Assembly: GCA_902470765.1 (NCBI GenBank)
Contig: CABRHW010000016.1
Coordinates: 1-45,313, forward strand
Source: an uncultured Collinsella sp.
GTDB lineage: Bacteria; Actinomycetota; Coriobacteriia; Coriobacteriales; Coriobacteriaceae
Direction: 5' to 3'
Length of the DNA: 45,313 bases
Shown here: in pieces, positions 1 through 6,818 of the stretch
How positions within the stretch are numbered: position 1 is the stretch's first letter
How the letters are laid out: each line of letters begins with the position of its first letter
Position numbers and translations under genes: made by a program
Notes under the pieces: generated by a model
What the model was told of the DNA's origin: nothing
Seen by the model: the letters and a program-made list of their open reading frames with translations, nothing else
The model's database searches: none

Positions 1-18
1 CGTAGCGGGTGGTTTAAA

Positions 19-39
19 GCTGGCCGCTGCGCGGCCAGC
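19..39. other. Short perfect hairpin near left edge
   Basis: Nine-base arms (GCTGGCCGC and GCGGCCAGC) separated by TGC form a perfect stem-loop. No T tract follows on either strand, so a terminator role is uncertain. The window edge hides its context. Confidence 0.4.
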
Positions 40-57
40 AGACTAAAGTCTTGAACG

Positions 58-86
58 AAAGGGCGCTGACCTTTCGGTCGCGCCCT
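58..86 (-). terminator. Probable lysS terminator
   Basis: On the minus strand GGGCGC-GACC, a GAAA tetraloop, then GGTC-A-GCGCCC forms a ten-pair stem with one bulged base, followed by TTTCGTTC. It lies about 80 nt beyond the lysS stop, after the 68-bp repeat. The T tract is short, so efficiency is uncertain. Confidence 0.5.
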
Positions 87-96
87 TGAAGTTGAA

Positions 97-164
97 CGTC
101 AGATTGTCCAAATGCGGCCCGCGCAGCGTCGAGCGGTTACGGCGTTTGGCAAAACGCCGTAACC
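97..164 (-). repeat. 68-bp dispersed repeat, copy A, with terminal hairpin
   Basis: This stretch matches 4737-4804 over its whole length with scattered mismatches. Its gene-proximal end is a 13-bp hairpin (135-147 with 152-164, loop GGCA). The stem differs from copy B by GGCG to GCGG, and the opposite arm differs in the matching way (CGCC to CCGC), so pairing is kept. The element starts 2 nt after the lysS stop in the same orientation that copy B has behind dtd. Confidence 0.7.
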
Positions 165-166
165 CC

Positions 167-2131
167 CTAGCACATCTTTGCGCCGACGGGGATGGAAGCG
201 TCGAGCTGGATCAGGTTGAGACGCTCCTCGCCCTCTTCCTCGTGAATAGCGCTGATCAACATACCGCAGCTGGGAATGCCCATCATCTTGCGCGGAGGCA
301 GGTTGGTGATGGCGAGCAGCGTCTTGCCGACCAGGTCCTCGGGCTCATAATAATCGTGAATACCGGAGAGGATGGTGCGGTCGGTGCCGGTGCCGTCGTC
401 GAGCGTAAAGTTCAGCAGCTTCTTGGACTTCCTGACGGCCTCGCACGCCTTAACCTTCACGGCGCGGAAATCGCTCTTGGAGAAGGTATCGAAGTCGACG
501 AACTCCTCGAACAGCGGCTCAACGGCGATCTTGGAGTAATCGAGCGTGGGCTTGAGCGGCTTGACGAACGGGCTTTCGGCGTTGCCGGCCTCTGCAGCCT
601 TGGCGGCAGCGGCACCGGACTGGAAACCCTTCTCGGGCTTCATGTGCGGGAACAGCAGGACGTCGCGAATGGAGGCCTGGTTGGTGAGCAGCATGACCAC
701 GCGGTCGATACCGATGCCAATGCCGCCCGCGGGAGGCATACCGTACTCGAGGGCGCGCACGTAGTCCTCGTCGTACTCCATGGCCTCGTCGTCGCCGCCG
801 GCCTTCTCAGCCATCTGGGCAGCAAAGCGCTCGGCCTGGTCGACCGGGTCGTTGAGCTCGGAGAATGCGTTGGCGTACTCGTGGCCGGCGATGACCAGCT
901 CAAAGCGGTGCGTCAGGCGCGGATCGTCCTCAAAACGCTTGGCAAGCGGGCTGACCTCGATGGGGTAATCGCATACGAAGGTCGGGTTGACGATGGTGTC
1001 CTCGCCCAGCTCATCGTAAATCTCGGCGATGATCTTGCCAGCAGTCCACTCGGGCTTAATCTCCAGGCCCTTCTCGCGTGCGGCGGCGGCAAGCTCCTCG
1101 ACCGGCGTGTCGATGGTGACCTGCTTGCCGAGCACGTCCGAGACGATGTCGGTCATGGGACGGCTTGCCCACTCACCGGAAAGATCGATGGTCTGACCCT
1201 GGTACTCAATGACCTCGGGGTTGCCGATGGCCTTGTTGGCAGCCTTGATGACACCCTGGGCGAGTGCCTTCATGCCCTCGAGATCGGAGAAGGCACGATA
1301 GGCCTCCATCGTGGTGAACTCGGGGTTGTGGGTGAGGTCCATACCCTCGTTGCGGAAGATGCGGCCGATCTCGAAGACGCGCTCAAAGCCACCGACGATG
1401 CAGCGCTTGAGGTGCAGCTCGGTAGCAATGCGCAGGTAGCACTCCTGATCGAGCGCGTTGAAGTGCGTGATGAACGGCTTAGCCGTAGCGCCGCCCTGGA
1501 TAGTCTGCAGAATGGGGGTCTCGACCTCCATGTAGCCGTCGGACTCCATAAAGCGGCGGAAGGTGGAGAGAATCTGCGAGCGCTTGCGGAAGGTCTCGCG
1601 AACATCGTCGTTGGCAATCAGGTCGACATAGCGCTGACGATAACGGGTCTCCTTATCGGAAAGACCGTGGAACTTCTCGGGCAACGGACGAACAGCCTTG
1701 GAGAGCAGGGTCGCACTCTTGGGGGCAACGGAGAGCTGGCCGCGCTTGGTGCGAACAACCACGCCGGTCACGCCCAGGATGTCACCAAGGTCGAGAGCCT
1801 TGAGCGTATTCCAAGCTGCCTCGTCCATGTCGTTGATGCGGCAGAACAGCTGAATCTCGGCGGTAGCGTCGCGCACGACGATAAACATGATCTTGCCCTG
1901 ACCGCGCTTGGCGACCACGCGGCCGCCGATCTTCACGACGTCCTCAGTATCCTCGCCATCGGCAAGATCGGCATATTTGGCCTCAATGTCGACGACATAG
2001 TCCTCGATCTCGGAGTGCTCGGGATAGGGGTTCTGGCCCGCCTCGAACAGGGCGGCGCGCTTTGCCAGACGCGTGGCGCGCTCGTCGTTGAGCGTCGAGG
2101 CCTGATCGGCGACGTTCTGGTTCTCTGCCAT
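167..2131 (-). CDS. lysS: Lysine--tRNA ligase (class II) with C-terminal tRNA-binding domain
   Basis: Class II lysyl-tRNA synthetase, charging tRNA-Lys with lysine in the cytoplasm. An N-terminal OB-fold anticodon-binding domain (about 65-145) is followed by the catalytic core with motif 2 (FRNEGMDLTHNPEF, 259-272) and motif 3 (GIGIGIDR, 470-477). The usual bacterial enzyme ends near residue 500. Here an Ala-rich linker (about 505-530) leads to a Trbp111/EMAP-II-like OB domain (about 533-654) of the kind found at the C terminus of MetRS; the segment NLPPRKMMGIPSCGML fits that fold. The gene follows greA with a hairpin between them and probably shares its promoter. The 654-residue length is the result of the fusion and not of a wrong start. 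Confidence 0.96.
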   Translation of the reverse strand: MAENQNVADQASTLNDERATRLAKRAALFEAGQNPYPEHSEIEDYVVDIEAKYADLADGEDTEDVVKIGGRVVAKRGQGKIMFIVVRDATAEIQLFCRINDMDEAAWNTLKALDLGDILGVTGVVVRTKRGQLSVAPKSATLLSKAVRPLPEKFHGLSDKETRYRQRYVDLIANDDVRETFRKRSQILSTFRRFMESDGYMEVETPILQTIQGGATAKPFITHFNALDQECYLRIATELHLKRCIVGGFERVFEIGRIFRNEGMDLTHNPEFTTMEAYRAFSDLEGMKALAQGVIKAANKAIGNPEVIEYQGQTIDLSGEWASRPMTDIVSDVLGKQVTIDTPVEELAAAAREKGLEIKPEWTAGKIIAEIYDELGEDTIVNPTFVCDYPIEVSPLAKRFEDDPRLTHRFELVIAGHEYANAFSELNDPVDQAERFAAQMAEKAGGDDEAMEYDEDYVRALEYGMPPAGGIGIGIDRVVMLLTNQASIRDVLLFPHMKPEKGFQSGAAAAKAAEAGNAESPFVKPLKPTLDYSKIAVEPLFEEFVDFDTFSKSDFRAVKVKACEAVRKSKKLLNFTLDDGTGTDRTILSGIHDYYEPEDLVGKTLLAITNLPPRKMMGIPSCGMLISAIHEEEGEERLNLIQLDASIPVGAKMC

Positions 2132-2149
2132 AAGTTAGCTCCTCAAACT

Positions 2150-2186
2150 AAAACGCTCCCCAGGATTCGGTCCCAGGGAGCGAAAA
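2150..2186 (-). terminator. Hairpin between greA and lysS, partial terminator
   Basis: Minus-strand CGCTCCC pairs with GGGAGCG across a 15-nt loop and is followed by TTTTAG, just before the lysS Shine-Dalgarno. It may end part of the greA transcripts or attenuate lysS. Confidence 0.55.
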
Positions 2187-2210
2187 CATACCTTTACGCG
2201 GGACCGTGGT

Positions 2211-2681
2211 CTAGCGTGCGATCTTGGCGATGGTGTAGACGCGAGTCTTGCCAGAAGGCGTAACGACCTCAACGGAGTCGCCCTCGCCGTGACCGATGAT
2301 GGCGTGACCGACCGGAGACTCGTTGGAGATCTTGTGCTCGAGCGAGTTGGTCTCGGTGGTACCGACGAGCGTGACTTCCATGACCTCACCGTTGGGATCG
2401 ATCAGAGAAACGGTGGAACCGATGGAGACGGTCAGATCGCCCGTGGTGGCAGCAACCTGAGCGTTGGCGAGGATGGCCTGAATCTCGGCAATGCGAGCAG
2501 CATTCTGGGCCTGCTTGTCCTTGGCGGCATCGTACTCGGAGTTCTCCGAAAGGTCGCCGAACGCGCGGGCTTCCTTGATGTCCTCGACGATCTCCTTGGC
2601 GTAATCGCCCTCACGCCAAGCGAGCTCCTCGACGAGCTTCTGGCGGCCCTCAGCGGTCAGTACGATCTGGCTTGCGTCCAT
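2211..2681 (-). CDS. greA: Transcription elongation factor GreA
   Basis: Cleavage factor that enters the RNA polymerase secondary channel and rescues backtracked complexes by stimulating cleavage of the RNA 3' end. The 156 residues match the family length. The N-terminal coiled coil (about 1-75) carries the acidic tip in GDLSENSEYDAAKD (around 42-56), which coordinates the catalytic Mg2+. The C-terminal FKBP-like domain (about 80-156) contains the conserved SPVGHAIIGH segment. It is first in the pair greA-lysS, 79 nt apart with a weak hairpin between. A consensus TTGACA lies upstream. Confidence 0.97.
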   Translation of the reverse strand: MDASQIVLTAEGRQKLVEELAWREGDYAKEIVEDIKEARAFGDLSENSEYDAAKDKQAQNAARIAEIQAILANAQVAATTGDLTVSIGSTVSLIDPNGEVMEVTLVGTTETNSLEHKISNESPVGHAIIGHGEGDSVEVVTPSGKTRVYTIAKIAR

Positions 2682-2694
2682 ACGGATATCTCCC

Positions 2695-2722
2695 CAACTA
2701 TGATGTAACGATCAACTGTCAA
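2695..2722 (-). promoter_or_regulatory. Putative greA promoter
   Basis: Minus-strand TTGACA (2717-2722), a 16-bp spacer and a weak -10, TAGTTG (2695-2700). The -35 box abuts the T tract of the tatA terminator, so the two signals are packed together. Confidence 0.4.
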
Positions 2723-2723
2723 C

Positions 2724-2762
2724 AAAACGAAAAAGACCGGCTAGCCTGCGGGCAAGCCGGTC
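2724..2762 (-). terminator. Intrinsic terminator of tatA
   Basis: Minus-strand GACCGGCTTGCC, loop CGCA, GGCTAGCCGGTC, then TTTTTCGTTTT. It has a twelve-base stem with one mismatch and a strong U tract, 25 nt after the tatA stop. Confidence 0.9.
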
Positions 2763-2787
2763 AGGTGCTCACCCCAAAGGGATGGGA

Positions 2788-3063
2788 CTACTCTGCGTCC
2801 GCGTCGCTGTCCTCTGCCTGCTTTTTCTTGGCAGCAGCGAGCTTGGCCTCGAGCTCTGCGATCTCCTTGTCCTCCTTGGACTCCTCGACCACAACGTCCT
2901 CGGCCTGCTTGGTTTCGCCCTTATCGTCGCCCTCCATACCCTCGCGGATATTCTTGACGGTAGAGCCGAGAGACTTGCCGAGCTTCGGCAGGTTCTTAGG
3001 CCCGAAGATGATCAAGACAACGACGAGAATAATGATGAGCTCAGGAGCCCTCAGTCCAAACAT
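2788..3063 (-). CDS. tatA: Sec-independent translocase subunit TatA
   Basis: Pore-forming subunit of the twin-arginine translocase in the cytoplasmic membrane. The 91 residues start at MFGLRAPEL, with one N-terminal membrane helix (about 7-20, IIILVVVLIIF), the FGPKNLPKLGKSLG hinge and amphipathic helix, and an acidic, Lys-rich tail with a predicted coiled segment (about 60-85). An upstream in-frame extension exists, but it reads through the antisense of tRNA-Pro and its terminator, so it is not credible. tatC is not in the window. TatA rather than TatB is preferred because of the FGP motif and the short length. Confidence 0.93.
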   Translation of the reverse strand: MFGLRAPELIIILVVVLIIFGPKNLPKLGKSLGSTVKNIREGMEGDDKGETKQAEDVVVEESKEDKEIAELEAKLAAAKKKQAEDSDADAE

Positions 3064-3135
3064 GTAGACCTCCACAATACAGCGAGACAAGCTCGAATGA
3101 GTATACCGCGGGTGCCGCGGTATCACAACAATAGC

Positions 3136-3166
3136 TAAAAAAAGGGACCGCAAGAAGCGGTCCCTT
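3136..3166 (-). terminator. Intrinsic terminator of tRNA-Pro
   Basis: Minus-strand AAGGGACCGC, loop TTCTT, GCGGTCCCTT, then a T run. It has a perfect ten-base stem and starts 9 nt after the encoded CCA of tRNA-Pro. Confidence 0.9.
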
Positions 3167-3175
3167 CTCATGCTC

Positions 3176-3252
3176 TGGTCGGGTTGACTGGATTTGAACC
3201 AGCGACCCCTGCGTCCCGAACGCAGTGCTCTACCAAACTGAGCCACAACCCG
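3176..3252 (-). tRNA. tRNA-Pro (anticodon CGG)
   Basis: Complete 77-nt cloverleaf: acceptor CGGGTTG/CAACCCG, D stem GCTC/GAGC, anticodon stem CTGCG/CGCAG with loop TTCGGGA, T arm GCTGG-TTCAAAT-CCAGT, discriminator A and encoded CCA. Anticodon CGG reads CCG. The gene has its own -10 box and terminator. Confidence 0.97.
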
Positions 3253-3260
3253 TTAGCTCG

Positions 3261-3266
3261 ACTATA
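3261..3266 (-). promoter_or_regulatory. -10 box of tRNA-Pro
   Basis: TATAGT on the minus strand, preceded by TTAC, lies 8 nt before the tRNA 5' end, the usual distance to a start site. No convincing -35 hexamer is visible. Confidence 0.4.
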
Positions 3267-3301
3267 GTAACAAAGATTTTCGTCGCGTGCTAGAGAAATT
3301 T

Positions 3302-4198
3302 TTATTTCTTTGGCACGTCGATTTGAACCGTGTTGGGAATAAGCTCAGTCGCGCAGGCCCACCAGCCATTTTGCTGGGCAGCTCCCGCAAGATGGGCTGC
3401 TGCAGCGACGGTATCGCAAATGGCAAACGAGCAGGCACCCGAACCGCACACGTCCACGGCAACGGTTCCCTCCTGTGCGCGCAGCCAGTCGAGAACCGCC
3501 TGGATCCGCGGCTCCATCTGCGCGGATATGACACCCAGATTGTTATGAACGAGCGCATATGCCGCCTCGGCATCGCCGGCGCGTAAGACAGAAGCAATCG
3601 CATCGGGTTTTTCCGCGGGCACCGGGCTCTCATCAAATCGTCGATACGCTTCAACCGTTGAAACGCTCGTCTCGTGCGGTTTGACCAATACGACAGGTGT
3701 CGCCGGAAGCACAGGATACTCGGTGGCCAGCACATCTCCCCCGCCGACGTAGAGTGCGGGACTCGTGTGCAAAAAGAACGGCACGTCGGCGCCGATACCG
3801 CGAGCGATGTCATCGAGCGCGGGGTCGGCACGGTCGATACCCCACAGCTCGGCCAAGGCAACGATGACCGCAGCGGCATCCGTCGAGGGGCCTCCCAGGC
3901 CGGCGCACAGCGGGATACGCTTTTCGATCGTCACGCACACGTTGGCATCGCGACCGTAACGCTCGGCCATAGCGATTGCCGCCCGATAGGCCGTATTTTT
4001 TTGCATGGGAAAATCGGATGCCGGAACCGTCTGGACGGTCAACGCCTGCGCCGGCGTGACCGTCACGGTATCGGCTAGACCGACGGCTGCCATCAGGGAA
4101 TCGACCCTGTGATAGCCGCGGGCGTCGCGCTCGGTATGAACCCCCAGATAGAGGTTAATCTTTGCCGGCGCGGTAAGGATGAGGGACCGATCGGTCAC
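3302..4198 (-). CDS. ispE: 4-diphosphocytidyl-2-C-methyl-D-erythritol kinase
   Basis: GHMP-family kinase that phosphorylates the 2-hydroxyl of CDP-methylerythritol in the MEP isoprenoid pathway. The 298 residues carry the N-terminal PAKINLYLGV motif (11-20) and the glycine-rich ATP loop PLCAGLGGPSTDAAA (96-110). A Pro replaces the usual Gly or Ser just after the LGG. The C-terminal GSGACSFAI segment is the third GHMP motif. The start is GTG at 4198, 2 nt after the veg stop, with GAGGAG from the end of veg as ribosome binding site, so the pair is probably translationally coupled. Confidence 0.96.
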   Translation of the reverse strand: MTDRSLILTAPAKINLYLGVHTERDARGYHRVDSLMAAVGLADTVTVTPAQALTVQTVPASDFPMQKNTAYRAAIAMAERYGRDANVCVTIEKRIPLCAGLGGPSTDAAAVIVALAELWGIDRADPALDDIARGIGADVPFFLHTSPALYVGGGDVLATEYPVLPATPVVLVKPHETSVSTVEAYRRFDESPVPAEKPDAIASVLRAGDAEAAYALVHNNLGVISAQMEPRIQAVLDWLRAQEGTVAVDVCGSGACSFAICDTVAAAAHLAGAAQQNGWWACATELIPNTVQIDVPKK

Positions 4199-4200
4199 CG

Positions 4201-4497
4201 TTAGTGCTCCTCGAGCTGGTTGCCGAGCGGGGTAAAGATATGTTCGCCGCTCTCGGGGTCGAACAGTTCGACCTGGCCGGTAAGGACATCGATGTACTGG
4301 TAGGACTGACGCGATTTGCGGCCGCGACGCTCGTCAACCTCAACGATAAAGACGGCAGGGTGGACGCTCTTGATGGTGCCCATGCGCTCGATGACGCGGG
4401 TACGGCCCATGTTGGCCTTAACCTTGACGCGATCGCCCACCATATCGGTCAGCTTCTCGTGGATGTCGTCGACGTGATTGACTTCCATCTCTTCCAT
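4201..4497 (-). CDS. veg: Veg family protein
   Basis: Small Veg-type (DUF1021) protein of 98 residues. In Bacillus subtilis Veg is a highly expressed SH3-like protein linked to biofilm matrix control; the molecular role is unclear. The sequence reads KLTDMVGDRVKVKANMGR near residue 20, an RGRKSRQSYQYIDVLTGQVEL core and a slightly acidic tail. The start is set at ATG 4497 because GGAGG lies 10 nt upstream; an ATG eight codons earlier lacks a site. It precedes ispE by 2 nt. The veg-ispE neighbourhood is also seen in Firmicutes, which supports the assignment. Confidence 0.88.
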   Translation of the reverse strand: MEEMEVNHVDDIHEKLTDMVGDRVKVKANMGRTRVIERMGTIKSVHPAVFIVEVDERRGRKSRQSYQYIDVLTGQVELFDPESGEHIFTPLGNQLEEH

Positions 4498-4564
4498 GAA
4501 TAGGGCCTCCAGAGGGTGCAATTCAAAAAGGGGATAATACCCCTAAGATAGACAAAACTCTAAT

Positions 4565-4594
4565 ACTATAGCACCCTGTTGCAGCCATACGCAA
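4565..4594 (-). promoter_or_regulatory. Putative veg-ispE promoter
   Basis: Minus-strand TTGCGT (4589-4594), 18-bp spacer, TATAGT (4565-4570). The leader then contains GGGGTATTATCCCC, which can fold into a short hairpin before the veg ribosome binding site. Confidence 0.45.
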
Positions 4595-4603
4595 GCAGCT
4601 AAA

Positions 4604-4804
4604 AAAGCCCCGTCTCAAATACGCTCCAGACGACAACTTCGCATGACCGGCTCACGTCAGCGAACGACCGCCATTCGAGCCAAGGTGTCGCGAAAGAGGA
4701 GCGACGCGTACTTTGGTACGCGAGCGACGGTTTGAGCGACAGATTGGCCGAATGGTGGCCGTGCAGCGTCGAGTAGTTACGCGGTTTGGTAAAACCGCGT
4801 AACC
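4604..4804 (-). repeat. Dispersed repeat element, copy B, with terminal hairpin
   Basis: The part 4737-4804 aligns with 97-164 near lysS. Its end next to dtd is a 12-bp hairpin (4776-4787 with 4792-4803, loop GGTA), which begins within 1 nt of the dtd stop. Upstream sequence not shared with copy A includes a second hairpin (ACGCGTAC-TTTG-GTACGCG, around 4707-4722), so the full element may be about 200 bp. It fills most of the 306-bp gap between dtd and veg, in which I see no gene. Confidence 0.6.
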
Positions 4805-5250
4805 TAAAGATTGTCTGTGTCCAGGACGATGGTGAACGGACCGTCGTTGACCAGGTCGACCTTCATATCGGCGCCAAAGATACCGTGCGCCACATGCTCA
4901 ACGTCCTGAGCGACGAGTGTCAAAAAGTACTCGTAAAGTTCGTTAGCGACATCGGGCGCGCCGGCGTCCGTAAACGACGGACGGCGGCCGTGGCGGCAGT
5001 CGGCAAACAGCGTGAACTGCGACACCACGAGCACCTCGCCGTCGACATCCGCCAGCGCCAAGTTGGTCTTGCCGTTCTCGTCCTCGTTGATACGCAGCCC
5101 GCGGAGCTTGCCCCACAGCTTGTCGGCTTCGGCGCGTGTGTCGCCGTGGCCCACGCCCAGCAGCACCAAGTAGCCGCGTCCAATACGGCCCACGCACTCG
5201 CCGTCGACTGTCACGCTGGCGTTGAGCACGCGCTGCACCACCGCACGCAC
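4804..5250 (-). CDS. dtd: D-aminoacyl-tRNA deacylase
   Basis: Homodimeric proofreading enzyme that removes D-amino acids and misacylated glycine from tRNA. The 148 residues have the family length. The SQFTLFAD motif (77-84) supplies the Thr of the active site and NDGPFT (135-140) is the Gly-cisPro motif, usually NDGPVT; Phe in place of Val is a mild variation. The start is GTG at 5250, with GAGGAG 6 nt upstream, 3 nt after the rdgB stop, so translation is likely coupled to rdgB. The stop codon is immediately followed by a repeat hairpin. Confidence 0.96.
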   Translation of the reverse strand: MRAVVQRVLNASVTVDGECVGRIGRGYLVLLGVGHGDTRAEADKLWGKLRGLRINEDENGKTNLALADVDGEVLVVSQFTLFADCRHGRRPSFTDAGAPDVANELYEYFLTLVAQDVEHVAHGIFGADMKVDLVNDGPFTIVLDTDNL

Positions 5251-5253
5251 GGT

Positions 5254-5895
5254 CTACTCCTCGCCCGTCAGCTTGGCGGACAGATGCTCGAGCGCATGGA
5301 AACGATGGCTGATGGCGTTCTTCTCGTCCGCCGTGAGCTCGGCCATGGTCTTGCCCGGCGTATCGACCGGCAGGAACAGCGGGTCGTAGCCAAAACCGTG
5401 TTCGCCGCGGCCCTCGTGCGCGATAACGCCTTCGCAGGCGCCCTCGCCATAGGTGACCAGGCCGTCCGTATCGATAAGCGCGACGACGCTCATAAAGCGC
5501 GCGGTACGGTCCTCGTCTGCCACGCCTTCCAGGTTAACGAGAAGCTTGGCGTTGTTGGCGGCATCGTCGCCATGCACGCCCGCATAGCGCGCGCTATACA
5601 CGCCCGGCTCGCCGTCCAACGCATCGACGACCAAGCCGGAGTCGTCGGCGATGGCCATAAGGCCCGTCTCCTCGACCGCAGCCTGCGCCTTGATGATGGC
5701 GTTCTCCAAAAACGTCGTGCCGTTTTCCTCGGGGTCCTCAAAATCGCCCAGCTGGCCGAGCGCCACAAAGCGCACCTCGGGCATGACCTTGCCCAAAATG
5801 GCCTCGATCTCGGTGAGCTTATGGGCGTTGCCGGTTGCCACGACGATGGTCACCGCCGGGTCGAGGGTGTCGATGTCAATCTTCTCAAGTGCCAT
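5254..5895 (-). CDS. rdgB: dITP/XTP pyrophosphatase (RdgB/Ham1)
   Basis: House-cleaning NTPase that hydrolyses dITP, ITP and XTP to monophosphates and pyrophosphate. The 213 residues contain the substrate-binding TGNAHKLTEI (21-30), the catalytic ADDSGLVVDAL (83-93) and a GFGYDPLF segment near residue 170. A short N-terminal extension (about 1-14) precedes the first strand. It lies upstream of dtd with a 3-nt gap and downstream of rph, which ends in a hairpin; the same rph-rdgB order occurs in many Gram-positive genomes. Confidence 0.96.
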   Translation of the reverse strand: MALEKIDIDTLDPAVTIVVATGNAHKLTEIEAILGKVMPEVRFVALGQLGDFEDPEENGTTFLENAIIKAQAAVEETGLMAIADDSGLVVDALDGEPGVYSARYAGVHGDDAANNAKLLVNLEGVADEDRTARFMSVVALIDTDGLVTYGEGACEGVIAHEGRGEHGFGYDPLFLPVDTPGKTMAELTADEKNAISHRFHALEHLSAKLTGEE

Positions 5896-6006
5896 AGCTG
5901 GTCTCCTTTGTCTCTATAGCAATGCCGAGTTGAGGACGACGAGGACTTCGGCCTCTCTCCCGTCTCAATCAACGGCAGTCTTATACTTCGACGTTTTCCC
6001 AGATAA

Positions 6007-6041
6007 AACCTGCCAAAATTAACATCCCTTTTTGGCAGGTT
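6007..6041 (-). repeat. REP-like hairpin overlapping the rph stop
   Basis: Perfect 12-bp stem AACCTGCCAAAA / TTTTGGCAGGTT with an 11-nt loop, followed on the minus strand by TTTTATCT. Two bases of the rph TAA stop are inside the stem. It may also act as an intrinsic terminator. It belongs with similar units behind asp23 and lgt. Confidence 0.7.
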
Positions 6042-6765
6042 AGGCGAGGGCTTGGCGCTGAAGCTCGATGAGCTCGGCGATACCCTTATCGCCCAGGTCG
6101 AGCAGGGCGTTGAGACGCTTGCGGTCGAAGGGCGCCTGCTCGCCGGTACCCTGGAGTTCGATCATCTCACCGGTGTCGGTGGCGACGAGGTTCATGTCGA
6201 CCTCGGCGTGGCTGTCCTCGGAATAATCCAAGTCGAGCAGGGTGTTGCCGTCGACGACGCCCATGGAAATGGCGGCAACCTGGCCCGTGAGCGGGATGCG
6301 CTCGAGTTTGCCCGCCTCGACCCACATGGCAAGGGCGTCGTGCAGCGCCACCCAGGCGCCGGTAATGCTCGCCGTACGCGTGCCGCCATCGGCCTGGATC
6401 ACATCGCAGTCGACGGTAACGGTGTACTCGCCGAGCGCCTTCATATTGACGACGGTACGCAGGCTGCGGCCGATAAGCCGCTCGATCTCCATGGAGCGGC
6501 CCTTGCGGTTGGCATGCTCGCGCTTGCAGCGTTTACCGGTCGAGGCCGGTAGCATCGCATATTCCGCCGTTACCCAGCCGGCCTTGGCGCCCTTGCGCCA
6601 ACCAGGCACACCCTCCTCGATGGTGGCGGCGCACAGTACGCGCGTGTCGCCGAACTCCGCCAGGCACGAGCCGTGGGCGTGCTTCATGACGCCGCGGGTG
6701 AGCTTAACGGGGCGCAGCTCGTTGACGGCGCGGCCGTTGGCGCGGTTGACCTGCATGTATTCCAT
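6040..6765 (-). CDS. rph: Ribonuclease PH
   Basis: Phosphorolytic 3'-5' exoribonuclease that trims tRNA 3' ends as a hexameric ring. The 241 residues match the family. Recognisable segments are the N-terminal NGRAVNELRPVKLTRG, EGVPGWRKGAKAGWVTAEY, the basic TGKRCKREHANRKGRS region and the phosphate-binding DGGTRTASITGAW. ATG 6765 is chosen because AAAGGA lies 9 nt upstream; the internal Met4 has no site. It follows murI by 53 nt on the same strand. Translation ends inside a hairpin. Confidence 0.96.
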   Translation of the reverse strand: MEYMQVNRANGRAVNELRPVKLTRGVMKHAHGSCLAEFGDTRVLCAATIEEGVPGWRKGAKAGWVTAEYAMLPASTGKRCKREHANRKGRSMEIERLIGRSLRTVVNMKALGEYTVTVDCDVIQADGGTRTASITGAWVALHDALAMWVEAGKLERIPLTGQVAAISMGVVDGNTLLDLDYSEDSHAEVDMNLVATDTGEMIELQGTGEQAPFDRKRLNALLDLGDKGIAELIELQRQALA

Positions 6766-6818
6766 GGAACTATCCTTTCGGCAAAAGATGTGGCGAAGCC
6801 TCCGGCGACATTGCGAGC

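Noticed and set aside
86..2263. A 725-residue open frame opposite lysS on the plus strand
   Set aside because: It is the mirror of the lysS codons (high-GC third positions keep the opposite frame open) and has no ribosome binding site or family similarity.
2788..3246. A longer tatA reading frame
   Set aside because: The extra N terminus translates the antisense of the tRNA-Pro gene and its terminator; the MFGL start fits the family.
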